A stretch of DNA of 64,000 nucleotides from CG1-02-35-72 sp045046885 (lineage in GTDB: Bacteria > Bacteroidota > Bacteroidia > Flavobacteriales > Flavobacteriaceae): NCBI GenBank assembly GCA_045046885.1, contig JASFYX010000023.1:1-64000 (forward strand), read 5' to 3'. Of this stretch, positions 45,037-52,514 are shown piece after piece. The translations under genes were made by a program, and so were the position numbers. The first letter of the stretch is position 1; each line of letters begins with the position of its first letter. Below the pieces are notes generated by a model. It saw only the letters and a program-made list of their open reading frames with translations, had not been told where the DNA came from and did not search any database.

Positions 45037-46031
45037 CGTTTTTCTAATATGTGTAAATATTCTGTTGTTTGTGTGGCTTTGTGCTGTCTATTTTCGGTTT
45101 TATCGGCTTTAAATCGCTGATAAGTGGCTGTTTTTAAACTGTACTTGCCGTATTTTTTCATGAGATTTTCTATTGTTTGGGCGCTCATAAGTCCCTCGTT
45201 ATTATAGCTCAAAAATAGGAATTTAAATTGAGCCTTTTTAAGCAAGTGCTCAAAAGTTTTGAGCACTTCATTTTTTTGACAGTAAGCCGATTTGTTATAA
45301 ACGGGTAATCCTGTTTTGCCTTTTGGGATAAAAGGTTTGTATTGCGCTATGGTATTTAACAAATGATAATTCGCCCCATACTGACGCGCATTATACGGCG
45401 GGTCGAGGTAGAGAATATCGCCTTCAATTTTCTCTATTAGCAGATTGCTGTCGGTATTATAAACCCTGTTTTTTTGATTGGTAACTTCAAAAACAGCCGG
45501 TTTTAAAACGAGTGGTTTTTGTGCCGACTTTTTTAAATGTTTTAAAAAAGCACCGTAAACGGCGGCGGTGTTAGCCACCGCATCGGCACTTTCTAAAAGG
45601 GATGCCAATAAAAAAAAATAAGCATTATCACTTATTTCTCGATGTCGTTTTAGCTGTTCTATTTCTTGACGAATGGCGTCTATTTTCATGCCGTTTTCAT
45701 CGCTAAAATACTGTCTTTTGGCAACACCTTCTAAACAGTAATTATTGTAGATAAATCCTTTTACGGGTTTTAGATTGTTGAGCTTTTCCAACAAAGCAAC
45801 ATAATCAAAAGCGCGGTTGTTTTCTATATAATTTTTGTTGAGCACATAGCTGTAATACTCCAAATCGTTGGCAATAACTTGCTTGACTTCGGGTTTAAAA
45901 ACACGGCCAATAATACCAGTACCAGCAAATAAATCGCAAAATATTTTTGACGATAAATCGGCTCCCACAACTTCTTTTACAGTGCTTAGAATAAAATTAG
46001 ACAGTTTAAGTTTAGACCCTATATAATTCAT
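45033..46031 (-). CDS. D12-class adenine-specific DNA methyltransferase
   Basis: The 332-residue enzyme starts MNYIGSKLKLSNFI, has the SAM loop DLFAGTG (33-39) and catalytic DPPYNARQYG (D210-Y213), followed by a variable target region. It lacks the FxWAGGK start of Dam and is closer to the IGSK-type D12 enzymes found in type II systems. Its ATG overlaps by 4 bases the stop of a gene with nuclease-like residues, forming a candidate restriction-modification pair. The recognition site is unknown. Confidence 0.88.
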   Translation of the reverse strand: MNYIGSKLKLSNFILSTVKEVVGADLSSKIFCDLFAGTGIIGRVFKPEVKQVIANDLEYYSYVLNKNYIENNRAFDYVALLEKLNNLKPVKGFIYNNYCLEGVAKRQYFSDENGMKIDAIRQEIEQLKRHREISDNAYFFLLASLLESADAVANTAAVYGAFLKHLKKSAQKPLVLKPAVFEVTNQKNRVYNTDSNLLIEKIEGDILYLDPPYNARQYGANYHLLNTIAQYKPFIPKGKTGLPVYNKSAYCQKNEVLKTFEHLLKKAQFKFLFLSYNNEGLMSAQTIENLMKKYGKYSLKTATYQRFKADKTENRQHKATQTTEYLHILEKR

Positions 46032-46693
46032 TTAGTCACAAAGATAACAGCGGTTAAAGTCGGTTTTTTTTCGGATTTAAAACTAAGGTTTATTAGGGTG
46101 TCTGCCATGAAATTTGCGAGGTATTTTTCAACATGGTTTTTAATCAGTTTTAAATCGGCTTTAAGCCGCCAATGTTCACCGTCATTTTGATATAAAACCA
46201 CAAACAAACGATTTTTAAAATGCTTACGCCCTTGTTGACTTTGATTGTCATACAACCACTGTGCGAGTTTTTCAGGATGTTGTTGGGCATAGGTAAAACT
46301 TTTATTAAACCCTTTCGGGAAAATACTCGTCTTATGGTCAAAAGGGATGTCCTCTATCCAAAAATCGACATTTTTATCGTACGGGTCTTTATTTACCTGC
46401 ACTTTAGAACTTTGACTAAACATTTGCTCAACCGCTTTAGCCGACCAAAAGTTATACCATCGGTTTATGGCATAATTAAAATAAGGCACAAAAGGTGTTT
46501 CGATTTTAAGACTGTTAAAATGTGTTTTTATCTGTGTAATTAAATCTTCAAAACACACAATTTTGTAAATAAAGGACGTTGATTTATCCCAAACGTCATT
46601 TTGTTTACGCAACCAAACATAGGGATAAATAAGACGCTTATTTAATTCGGTTTCGAGTGCTTTTAAATCGAAGATATTGGCAAAAGACATCAC
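46028..46693 (-). CDS. Putative PD-(D/E)xK restriction endonuclease-like protein
   Basis: The 221-residue protein has no family I recognise for certain, but the order E89 (AKAVEQM), D110 (NVDFWIED) and D119-H-K121 (FDHKTS) fits a PD-(D/E)xK active site, with an Asp in place of the usual Glu. QSQQGRKHFKNRLFVV (151-166) would then be a DNA-contacting or core strand region. It precedes and overlaps by 4 bases a D12 methyltransferase. A restriction role is inferred; a transcription- or repair-related protein is the main alternative. Confidence 0.6.
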   Translation of the reverse strand: MMSFANIFDLKALETELNKRLIYPYVWLRKQNDVWDKSTSFIYKIVCFEDLITQIKTHFNSLKIETPFVPYFNYAINRWYNFWSAKAVEQMFSQSSKVQVNKDPYDKNVDFWIEDIPFDHKTSIFPKGFNKSFTYAQQHPEKLAQWLYDNQSQQGRKHFKNRLFVVLYQNDGEHWRLKADLKLIKNHVEKYLANFMADTLINLSFKSEKKPTLTAVIFVTK

Positions 46694-47382
46694 ATAAATT
46701 TACGTTCAATAAGCAAAAGGAGACGTGCTTCGTAGTCTTCTCTACCCTCCCAAGAATAATCTAATTTAACCTGATTTAAAATAAAATTTTTAGAATCTTC
46801 TTCGTTTTCAAAGGTGTTGAGCTGTGACAAAACACGGTTAAAATCCTCTTGACTGCCTTCAAATAAATGCTTAACAAAGGCTATCCTATCGTTTAAATCT
46901 ACGCTTATACCGCTGTTTAAAAGTTTGTCGTTTAACGAAGCTCTGTTGGTGGCATTAAGCGGTTTTTTATCATCGGTTAACGAAGGTTCTAAGCTCTTTT
47001 TAGCCGCTTCTATTTTCTCTTTTAAAGTTGCGGTTGAATGTTCTGAGGGCTCCTCTGAAACAGTTGTCACGTCTTCTTTTTCTTCTTTTTTTATAAAAAT
47101 ATCTTCCAGACTTTCCGATGTGCCAATTTCTTCTTCAATAGAAAACAAAATGGGTTCTTGTGTTTCTTTTTCTTCTGTTTCCAAGCTTACTTCAACCGTT
47201 TTATCGGATGGTTTTGACATTTCGGCTACAGCTTTATCTTGAAAATATAAGAATTCTAAAATACAGAGTTCCTCATAAATGTCGCGAGCTATTTCTTTAA
47301 AGACCTTTATATCTGTTTCAGATTTTGACGCTAAAATAGCCGAGGCCAATTGTTTGAGTCTGTCAGTTGTTTTTTTGTGCAT
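46690..47382 (-). CDS. Flavobacterial conserved protein with acidic linker
   Basis: The 230-residue protein has a helical N-terminal part, a long acidic low-complexity linker (about 65-150, rich in Glu, Ser and Thr), and a C-terminal helical domain with LNDRIAFVKHLFEGSQEDFNRVL and YSWEGREDYEARLLLLIERKF. It resembles an uncharacterised flavobacterial family. It is the first gene of the operon, overlapping the nuclease-like gene by 4 bases and divergent from tdk. Function unknown. Confidence 0.7.
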   Translation of the reverse strand: MHKKTTDRLKQLASAILASKSETDIKVFKEIARDIYEELCILEFLYFQDKAVAEMSKPSDKTVEVSLETEEKETQEPILFSIEEEIGTSESLEDIFIKKEEKEDVTTVSEEPSEHSTATLKEKIEAAKKSLEPSLTDDKKPLNATNRASLNDKLLNSGISVDLNDRIAFVKHLFEGSQEDFNRVLSQLNTFENEEDSKNFILNQVKLDYSWEGREDYEARLLLLIERKFM

Positions 47383-47422
47383 AAGATGTGTTATTTAATT
47401 CAAAATTGCATTCAATTTTTAA

Positions 47423-47430
47423 TAACTTTG
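47423..47430 (+). promoter_or_regulatory. -7 promoter element of the tdk-alr operon
   Basis: TAACTTTG is an exact TAnnTTTG match; the expected transcription start is about 47437. Confidence 0.65.
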
Positions 47431-47437
47431 TAGCAAT

Positions 47438-47458
47438 GTCATTAAGCATTTTAATGAC
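47438..47458 (+). promoter_or_regulatory. Stem-loop at the expected 5' end of the tdk transcript
   Basis: GTCATTAA pairs perfectly with TTAATGAC around GCATT. It would start at the predicted first base of the message, where stem-loops can protect RNA from decay. Confidence 0.4.
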
Positions 47459-47489
47459 GCTTAACCCTTAGAAGCTTGAAATTTACAAA

Positions 47490-48101
47490 ATGTTTCTTGA
47501 AAATACAGTAAATCAAAACGAACAATTTGGCTGGATAGAAGTTATTTGCGGCTCTATGTTCTCGGGTAAAACCGAAGAACTGATTCGCCGTTTAAAACGA
47601 GCTCAATTTGCCAAACAGAAAGTTGAAATATTTAAACCCGCCATTGACACCCGTTACGACGATGATATGGTGGTAAGTCACGACGCCAACGAGATACGTT
47701 CTACGCCTGTTCCCGCCGCGGCAAATATTCCTATTTTAGCTTCGGATGTTGAGGTTGTGGGTATTGACGAAGCGCAGTTTTTTGACGACGAAATAGTACG
47801 GGTTTGTAACGATTTAGCCAACCGTGGTGTGCGTGTTATTGTAGCTGGATTGGATATGGATTTTAAAGGGAATCCGTTTGGTCCTATGCCTGCCTTAATG
47901 GCTACGGCCGAATATGTTACTAAAGTCCACGCGGTCTGTACCAAGACAGGTAATTTGGCGCATTACAGCCACAGAACGGTACAAAATGACGCTTTGGTTT
48001 TGGTGGGTGAGATGCAAGAATATGAACCTCTAAGCAGAGCTGCTTATTTTAAAGCCATACAAAAAGCCAAGGAAGAAACTCAAAAAAATGACTCACAGTA
48101 G
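47490..48101 (+). CDS. tdk: Thymidine kinase
   Basis: The 203-residue type II thymidine kinase has the P-loop GSMFSGKT, the DEAQFF motif (the catalytic base region) and GLDMDFKGNPF. In most bacteria a zinc finger with four cysteines follows; here only the first Cys is kept (HAVCTKTGNLAHYSHR) and the rest are Thr, Tyr/His and Ser/Arg positions, so no zinc can be bound in the usual way. It starts the operon with alr, which it overlaps by 14 bases. Confidence 0.92.
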   Translation: MFLENTVNQNEQFGWIEVICGSMFSGKTEELIRRLKRAQFAKQKVEIFKPAIDTRYDDDMVVSHDANEIRSTPVPAAANIPILASDVEVVGIDEAQFFDDEIVRVCNDLANRGVRVIVAGLDMDFKGNPFGPMPALMATAEYVTKVHAVCTKTGNLAHYSHRTVQNDALVLVGEMQEYEPLSRAAYFKAIQKAKEETQKNDSQ

Positions 48102-49185
48102 CGTATTAGAAATTCACTTAGAAGCCCTACAACACAATTTTAATTTTTTTAAAAATCGTCTTAAAAAAACAACTAGAATTTTGGGAGTGGTTAAGGCTTT
48201 TGGCTACGGTTCTGATGCTGTTTTAATCGCTAAACATCTCGAAAAAATCGGTGCTGATTATTTAGCCGTTGCCTACACAAAAGAGGGTATTGCACTGCGA
48301 AAAGAAGGTGTAAAATTACCTATTTTAGTATTGCATCCGCAAGAAAAATCGCTCAATCTACTCATAGAAAATAATCTAGAACCCAATATTTACAATTTAA
48401 ATATTCTCAATTCTTTTACGGCTGTTGCGGAGGCTCATCATAAAAAAAGCTATCCTATCCACTTAAAATTTAATACAGGTTTAAACCGATTGGGATTTTC
48501 TGTTAAAGACATAGACACCATTTTTAATATTATTAATAAAACGCCATCCGTAAAGGTGGCTTCTGTTTTATCGCATTTAGCCGCTAGCGAAGATTTAAAT
48601 GAAAAGGACTTTACAAATCGTCAAATAAAACTTTTTAATGAGGTTGTTTCAATTACAAAAGCATCATTAAATTACACACCTCTTTTTCATTTACTAAATA
48701 CATCTGGTGTTATAAATTATCCTGAATCACAATTTGATATGGTACGGATTGGCGTGGGCTTATACGGTTACGCCAATGATAACGCTATAACCAAACAATT
48801 AAAATCTGTAGGGGTTTTAAAATCGTGTATTTCTCAGATAAACACTTTAGAAAAAGGCGACAGTATTGGCTACAATCGGGCTTATTTTGCCAAAGGCTCT
48901 ATGCGTATTGCTACCATTCCCATCGGTCATGCCGATGGTATCTCTAGACAATTGGGAAATGGCAAAGGTTATGTTTACATCGATAATAAAAAAGCTTTTA
49001 TTGTGGGCAATGTGTGTATGGATATGCTTATGATAGACGTGTCTAACATCAATTGCAAAGAAGGCGATGAAGTTGTGGTTTACAAAGACCAACAACACAT
49101 AGAAGAACTCGCTACATTACAAAACACCATTCCGTACGAATTGCTGACAGCTATCTCGCAACGTATTGCACGGAAAACCGTATAA
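48088..49185 (+). CDS. alr: Alanine racemase
   Basis: The 365-residue PLP enzyme makes D-alanine for peptidoglycan. The PLP lysine is K36 (GVVKAFGYG). Other conserved blocks are KFNTGLNRLGF, MVRIGVGLYGY, SIGYNRAY (catalytic Tyr) and VGNVCMDMLMIDV. Its start lies 14 bases inside tdk, so the two are co-translated. Length is normal for Alr without the MurF fusion seen in some Bacteroidota. Confidence 0.93.
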   Translation: MTHSSVLEIHLEALQHNFNFFKNRLKKTTRILGVVKAFGYGSDAVLIAKHLEKIGADYLAVAYTKEGIALRKEGVKLPILVLHPQEKSLNLLIENNLEPNIYNLNILNSFTAVAEAHHKKSYPIHLKFNTGLNRLGFSVKDIDTIFNIINKTPSVKVASVLSHLAASEDLNEKDFTNRQIKLFNEVVSITKASLNYTPLFHLLNTSGVINYPESQFDMVRIGVGLYGYANDNAITKQLKSVGVLKSCISQINTLEKGDSIGYNRAYFAKGSMRIATIPIGHADGISRQLGNGKGYVYIDNKKAFIVGNVCMDMLMIDVSNINCKEGDEVVVYKDQQHIEELATLQNTIPYELLTAISQRIARKTV

Positions 49186-49231
49186 TTTTTTTTGTACATT
49201 GCCTCCTTTATTAACCAAACAATTTAAAACT

Positions 49232-49537
49232 ATGGGATTTTTAAAAGATTTCAAGTCCTTTTTAATGAAAGGTGACATCATCAGTTTAGCCACAGCCGTA
49301 ATTGTAGGCGGTGCTTTTGGTAAAGTGGTATCTTCTTTGGTAAAAGATGTTATTATGCCCCCAATTGGCTACTTAAGTGGCGGTGTGAATTTTAGCGATT
49401 TAAAATTTATTATTAAAGAAGCTGTTATGCAGGGAGACAAAAAATTACCTGCTGTTACTATTAACTACGGCTCTTTTTTACAAACCATAATCGACTTTGT
49501 GATTATTGTTTTCATATTTTTGTTATGCTTTTATTAA
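49232..49537 (+). pseudogene. mscL: mscL, 5' fragment (interrupted)
   Basis: ATG 49232 opens MGFLKDFKSFLMKGDII, the start of the large mechanosensitive channel, with both membrane helices (VIVGGAFGKVVSSLVKDVIMPP, shown in part, and IIDFVIIVFIFLLCFY). The frame stops after 101 residues, where MscL normally goes on for about 35 more. The missing end is found intact at 50880-50990. The two helices could still be made, but the C-terminal bundle is lost. An upstream in-frame ATG at 49166 lies inside alr and gives an implausible N-terminus. Confidence 0.88.
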
Positions 49538-49565
49538 TTATTTTGAGCGATAATTTTTAAGACTG

Positions 49566-49605
49566 GAGAGGTCGCTACATCCGTGTAGTGACTTTCTCTT
49601 TTTAT
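49566..49605 (+). terminator. Hairpin terminator inside the mscL insert
   Basis: GAGAGGTCGCTACA pairs with TGTAGTGACTTTCTC (one bulge, one G-T) and a T run follows on the plus strand. It would end the transcript from alr and the truncated mscL. Confidence 0.7.
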
Positions 49606-49639
49606 TTTTGTTTAACTCATATTTTTCCTTTTTAATTGG

Positions 49640-50179
49640 TTATTCCCTTTCTAAATGTATTTGTAAGCCTACTCCAAAAATTAACCCTTTACTAATTAAG
49701 TTATTTGCATCGGGAGCTTTTCCATGAAAATATTTTAGACTCGCTTCTAGTGCGACAGTATTGTTTAAAAAGTAAATAACCCCAGGTTTTATATTGTACC
49801 CATATGTTGAAGTATTTTTACTATTTTTAATAAAATGGGTTGAATATCCAAAAGATAATTCAGTAAAGTAATTTATTTTTTTATCTGTATCTAAAAAATA
49901 GTACCTTACAAAAGGTCTAAGGTTAAGAAAAAAACCATTACTATATTTATTAATACTAAATGAAGTATAACCACCAATAGCAAGGTTATCTTTTATGAAA
50001 TAACCAATATTTGGGTTTATCACTAGACCCCAAGAAGGTTCTGGGTCTGAACTATCGCTTTTTAAGTCTGTATAGCTATATGACCCATTCCCTCCTAACA
50101 TCCAATATCCTTTTGTTATTTGGCTTTTCATACTAATACTAAAAAAGAGTATGCTTATTATTAAAAATATTTTTTTCAT
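49640..50179 (-). CDS. Small outer-membrane beta-barrel protein
   Basis: From ATG 50179 the protein has 179 residues: a signal peptide (MKKIFLIISILFFSISMKSQ) and about eight amphipathic strands (SYSYTDL, NLAIGGYTSFSI, FFLNLRPFVRYYF, NTVALEASLKYF), ending LQIHLERE, the pattern of 8-stranded porin-like OMPs. Two upstream in-frame ATGs (50206 and 50197) come from 9-base direct repeats of ATGAAACAA, so the exact start may vary. It is the only gene in the DNA that interrupts mscL and runs opposite to mscL. Confidence 0.78.
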   Translation of the reverse strand: MKKIFLIISILFFSISMKSQITKGYWMLGGNGSYSYTDLKSDSSDPEPSWGLVINPNIGYFIKDNLAIGGYTSFSINKYSNGFFLNLRPFVRYYFLDTDKKINYFTELSFGYSTHFIKNSKNTSTYGYNIKPGVIYFLNNTVALEASLKYFHGKAPDANNLISKGLIFGVGLQIHLERE

Positions 50180-50472
50180 TTGTTTTGTTTGTTTCATTTG
50201 TTTCATTTTTTTTGTTTATAATTTATTTGTAAATTCCTTCCAAGAAAAGGAGGGCTGTTTATATTTATTTTCATTTGTTTCATAATTGTTTATATATTTC
50301 AACTGTTTATTGTCACAATATTGTGCCTAACTACATTTGAGAGTACACCTCTACGGCTAAGTTCATTATTGTAACGCAATTTGCTTTTAGGGGCCGTCGT
50401 TATATTAAAAGTTGCTGTTGCTGTAGCATTTAATGTTGGTTTTTGGCGAGGCATTTTCTAACTAAAAAAACA

Positions 50473-50580
50473 TATATTTGTAGCTCCTCCGGTTATTTTT
50501 TGTTTATCTTATAGGCAAAAGGGTTTTAAATTAGATTACTCGTATTTTTTATTTTATTACTTTTTAACCGGAGGAATTTT
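50473..50580 (+). ncRNA. Possible small RNA with long closing stem
   Basis: A -7 match (TATATTTG, 50473-50480) predicts transcription from about 50487, exactly where one arm of a 10-bp perfect inverted repeat begins; the other arm is at 50565-50574. The RNA would be about 90 bases with a closing stem. No protein is encoded. Expression is unproved. Confidence 0.3.
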
Positions 50581-50787
50581 TCTCCGTATGTTAAACACTA
50601 TTTAATAGTGTATTATTCTACTTCAAAGCTAAAATATTTTTTTAGATAAACCCTCTAGCGGAAATAGGTAGTTTTCAATCTAGCGATTTCGCCAGAAAAA
50701 TAAAAATAATACATCTTTGTATATCAGTGTATTAAATTACGGTAAATTATCAAAAAGGGGGAATGCCCCTATAAAAAAGGTTAAATA

Positions 50788-50805
50788 CCCCCCCCCTTTT
50801 TTTTT
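50788..50805 (+). repeat. C9T9 homopolymer tract
   Basis: Nine C followed by nine T, complementary to AAAAAGGGGG at 50752-50761. Such tracts slip easily; here it is intergenic and could act as a terminator. Confidence 0.7.
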
Positions 50806-50879
50806 AGCAATCTAGCGAAATCACTAGTTTTTGCATTATTTGCAAATTCTAATAAAAGGTCTATAAACGATTGTTCTAT

Positions 50880-50990
50880 GGTGTTAAAAGCTTACAAAAA
50901 AAAGAAATAAGTGCCAAAACCCACTGCTCAAAAGGGACCAGGATAGAAGATTTATTGATAGAGATACGTGATTTGTTGGCTAAAAAATAA
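50880..50990 (+). pseudogene. mscL: mscL, 3' fragment
   Basis: The frame encodes GVKSLQKKEISAK and then RIEDLLIEIRDLLAKK and stops; this is the conserved C-terminal helix of MscL (E-LL-EIRDLL). Joined after the FY that ends the 5' fragment, it gives a 137-residue protein, the normal MscL length, in register with the usual KGIN-KLKKKE segment. FY (TTC TAT) is also encoded just before 50880. A family B palindrome starts 8 bases after this stop, as expected at a native gene end. Confidence 0.88.
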
Positions 50991-50997
50991 TCTTTTT

Positions 50998-51030
50998 ATT
51001 GATACGATGACTTTGAGTCATCGTATCAAT
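50998..51030. repeat. Family B palindrome, copy 3
   Basis: Fifteen-base arms identical to the other two copies flank TTG. It lies just after the mscL 3' fragment. Confidence 0.9.
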
Positions 51031-51090
51031 TGTTTTAACACAAGTTCTACCTAAAAAAATATCCTATTTCTAATTCAGGTTTTTAAATTG

Positions 51091-51138
51091 AGCTCCTTCG
51101 ATTGCGCCGTGCCTGAAGTAGGCAGGCTCAGGGTGACA
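51091..51138. repeat. Dispersed intergenic repeat with nested extra hairpin
   Basis: Read on the minus strand it is TGTCACCCTGAG ... CGAAGGAGCT, the same type as 14692-14718, but with about 20 extra bases containing GCCTGAAGTAGGCAGGC, a small hairpin of its own. Confidence 0.65.
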
Positions 51139-51148
51139 ATAAAACAAA

Positions 51149-51175
51149 ACGCCCGCTGTTTGCAACAGCGGGCGT
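51149..51175 (-). terminator. Intrinsic terminator of the nqr operon
   Basis: A 12-bp perfect GC-rich stem (ACGCCCGCTGTT and complement) around TGC is followed on the minus strand by GTTTTGTTTT, 24 bases after the nqrF stop. Confidence 0.9.
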
Positions 51176-51198
51176 CATTATATTTTTAAAAGGATATC

Positions 51199-52491
51199 TT
51201 ATCCGCCAAAATCGTCAAAGCGTACGTTTTCATCGGGTACTCCGAAATCGTCACACATTTTAACAACAGCTTGGCTCATAAGTGGTGGACCGCAGAAGTA
51301 AAATTCGATATCTTCAGGAGCTTCGTGTTTAGATAAATAATTATCTATTACTACTTGATGGATAAAGCCTACAAAGCCATCGCCTTCTGCATCATTGACA
51401 TCTTTTTTAACTTTCCAATTGTCTTCTTCAGATGGGTCAGAAAGCGCTATAAAGAATTTAAAGTTAGGGAAGTTTTTTTCAAGATGTTTAAAATGATCTA
51501 TATAGAATAATTCACGTTTAGAACGACCACCATACCAATAAGTTACGGTTCTTCCTGTTTTTAGAGTTTCAAATAGATGATATAAGTGTGAACGCATAGG
51601 CGCCATTCCAGCACCACCGCCAATGTATAACATTTCGGCATCAGACTCATTTATAAAGAACTCGCCGTAAGGCCCTGAAACAGTTACCTTATCGCCTGGT
51701 TTTAAAGAGAAAATATAGGATGAGGCTACACCCGGGTTTACCTTAGCCCAACCGCCAATATTTCTATCAAAAGGAGGCGTGGCTATTCGTACATTCAACA
51801 TAATTCTACGTCCTTCTGCAGGATAAGAAGCCATAGAATAAGCACGGATAACTTCCTCGTTATTTTTCATAACTAAGGGCCATAATTTGAATTTATCCCA
51901 TTCTAATTTGAATTTTTCTGGATCGTTGGGATGTTCTTCGGGATGTGCCGTAATATCTATATCGCTATATTTTACTTCACAATTTGGAATTTCAATTTGA
52001 ATGTAACCACCCGCTTTATAAGGCATATCTTCTGGTAATTCTACTACAAATTCTTTAATAAATGACGCTACGTTGTAATTAGAAACAACTGTAGCTTCCC
52101 ATTTTTTTACACCAAATACTTCTTCAGGAACCGAAATATCCATATCCTCTCTCACCTTGACCTGACAACCCAATCGCCAGCCTTCGGCGGCTTCTTTACG
52201 TGTAAAGTTAGGGACTTCTGTAGGCAACATTTCGCCACCGCCAGAATGTACTTGACATTTACATTGTAAACAGGTGCCACCACCACCGCAAGCCGATGGT
52301 AAGAAGATTTTAGCGTTGCCTAAAGTGCTCAATAAAGAGTCTCCTACAGGAACTTCTATATCTTTTTCGCCGTTAATTTTTATATGAACGTTACCGCTAG
52401 GTAACAATTTTGCTTTAGCCACCAATAGTATGCCTACTAAAAGTATGGTAAGAATTAAAGTTGCAATAATACTTGCTGTAATTGTTCCCAT
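51199..52491 (-). CDS. nqrF: Na+-translocating NADH:quinone reductase subunit F
   Basis: The 430-residue subunit takes electrons from NADH. It has one N-terminal membrane helix (about 5-27), a 2Fe-2S ferredoxin domain with C68, C74, C77 and C109, an FAD-binding segment RAYSMASYP and NADH-site segments GGGAGMAPMRSH and FYFCGPP. It is the last gene of nqrABCDEF, ending at a strong terminator. All cofactor residues are intact. Confidence 0.96.
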   Translation of the reverse strand: MGTITASIIATLILTILLVGILLVAKAKLLPSGNVHIKINGEKDIEVPVGDSLLSTLGNAKIFLPSACGGGGTCLQCKCQVHSGGGEMLPTEVPNFTRKEAAEGWRLGCQVKVREDMDISVPEEVFGVKKWEATVVSNYNVASFIKEFVVELPEDMPYKAGGYIQIEIPNCEVKYSDIDITAHPEEHPNDPEKFKLEWDKFKLWPLVMKNNEEVIRAYSMASYPAEGRRIMLNVRIATPPFDRNIGGWAKVNPGVASSYIFSLKPGDKVTVSGPYGEFFINESDAEMLYIGGGAGMAPMRSHLYHLFETLKTGRTVTYWYGGRSKRELFYIDHFKHLEKNFPNFKFFIALSDPSEEDNWKVKKDVNDAEGDGFVGFIHQVVIDNYLSKHEAPEDIEFYFCGPPLMSQAVVKMCDDFGVPDENVRFDDFGG

Positions 52492-52514
52492 TATTTTTTT
52501 CTAAATAAAGTTGA

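Larger units (their letters stand above)
50180..50879. other. Structured non-coding part of the mscL insert
   Basis: No credible gene is visible. Contents: ATGAAACAA tandem repeats at 50180-50206; a -7 match TATATTTG at 50473-50480; a 10-bp perfect inverted repeat CCTCCGGTTA (50486-50495 with 50565-50574); three CTAGCG motifs, two within CAATCTAGCGA (50676 and 50808); and an AAAAAGGGGG ... C9T9 pair (50752-50761, 50788-50805) that forms a terminator-like stem with homopolymer arms. Confidence 0.65.

Noticed and set aside
46220..47242. Plus-strand frames at 46220-46543 and 46925-47242
   Set aside because: They lie opposite the nuclease-like and acidic-linker genes; their composition is the complement of those genes and no start signal is seen.
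49166..49231. mscL starting at ATG 49166
   Set aside because: This lies inside alr and adds 22 residues unlike any MscL N-terminus; ATG 49232 begins with the conserved MGFLKDFK.
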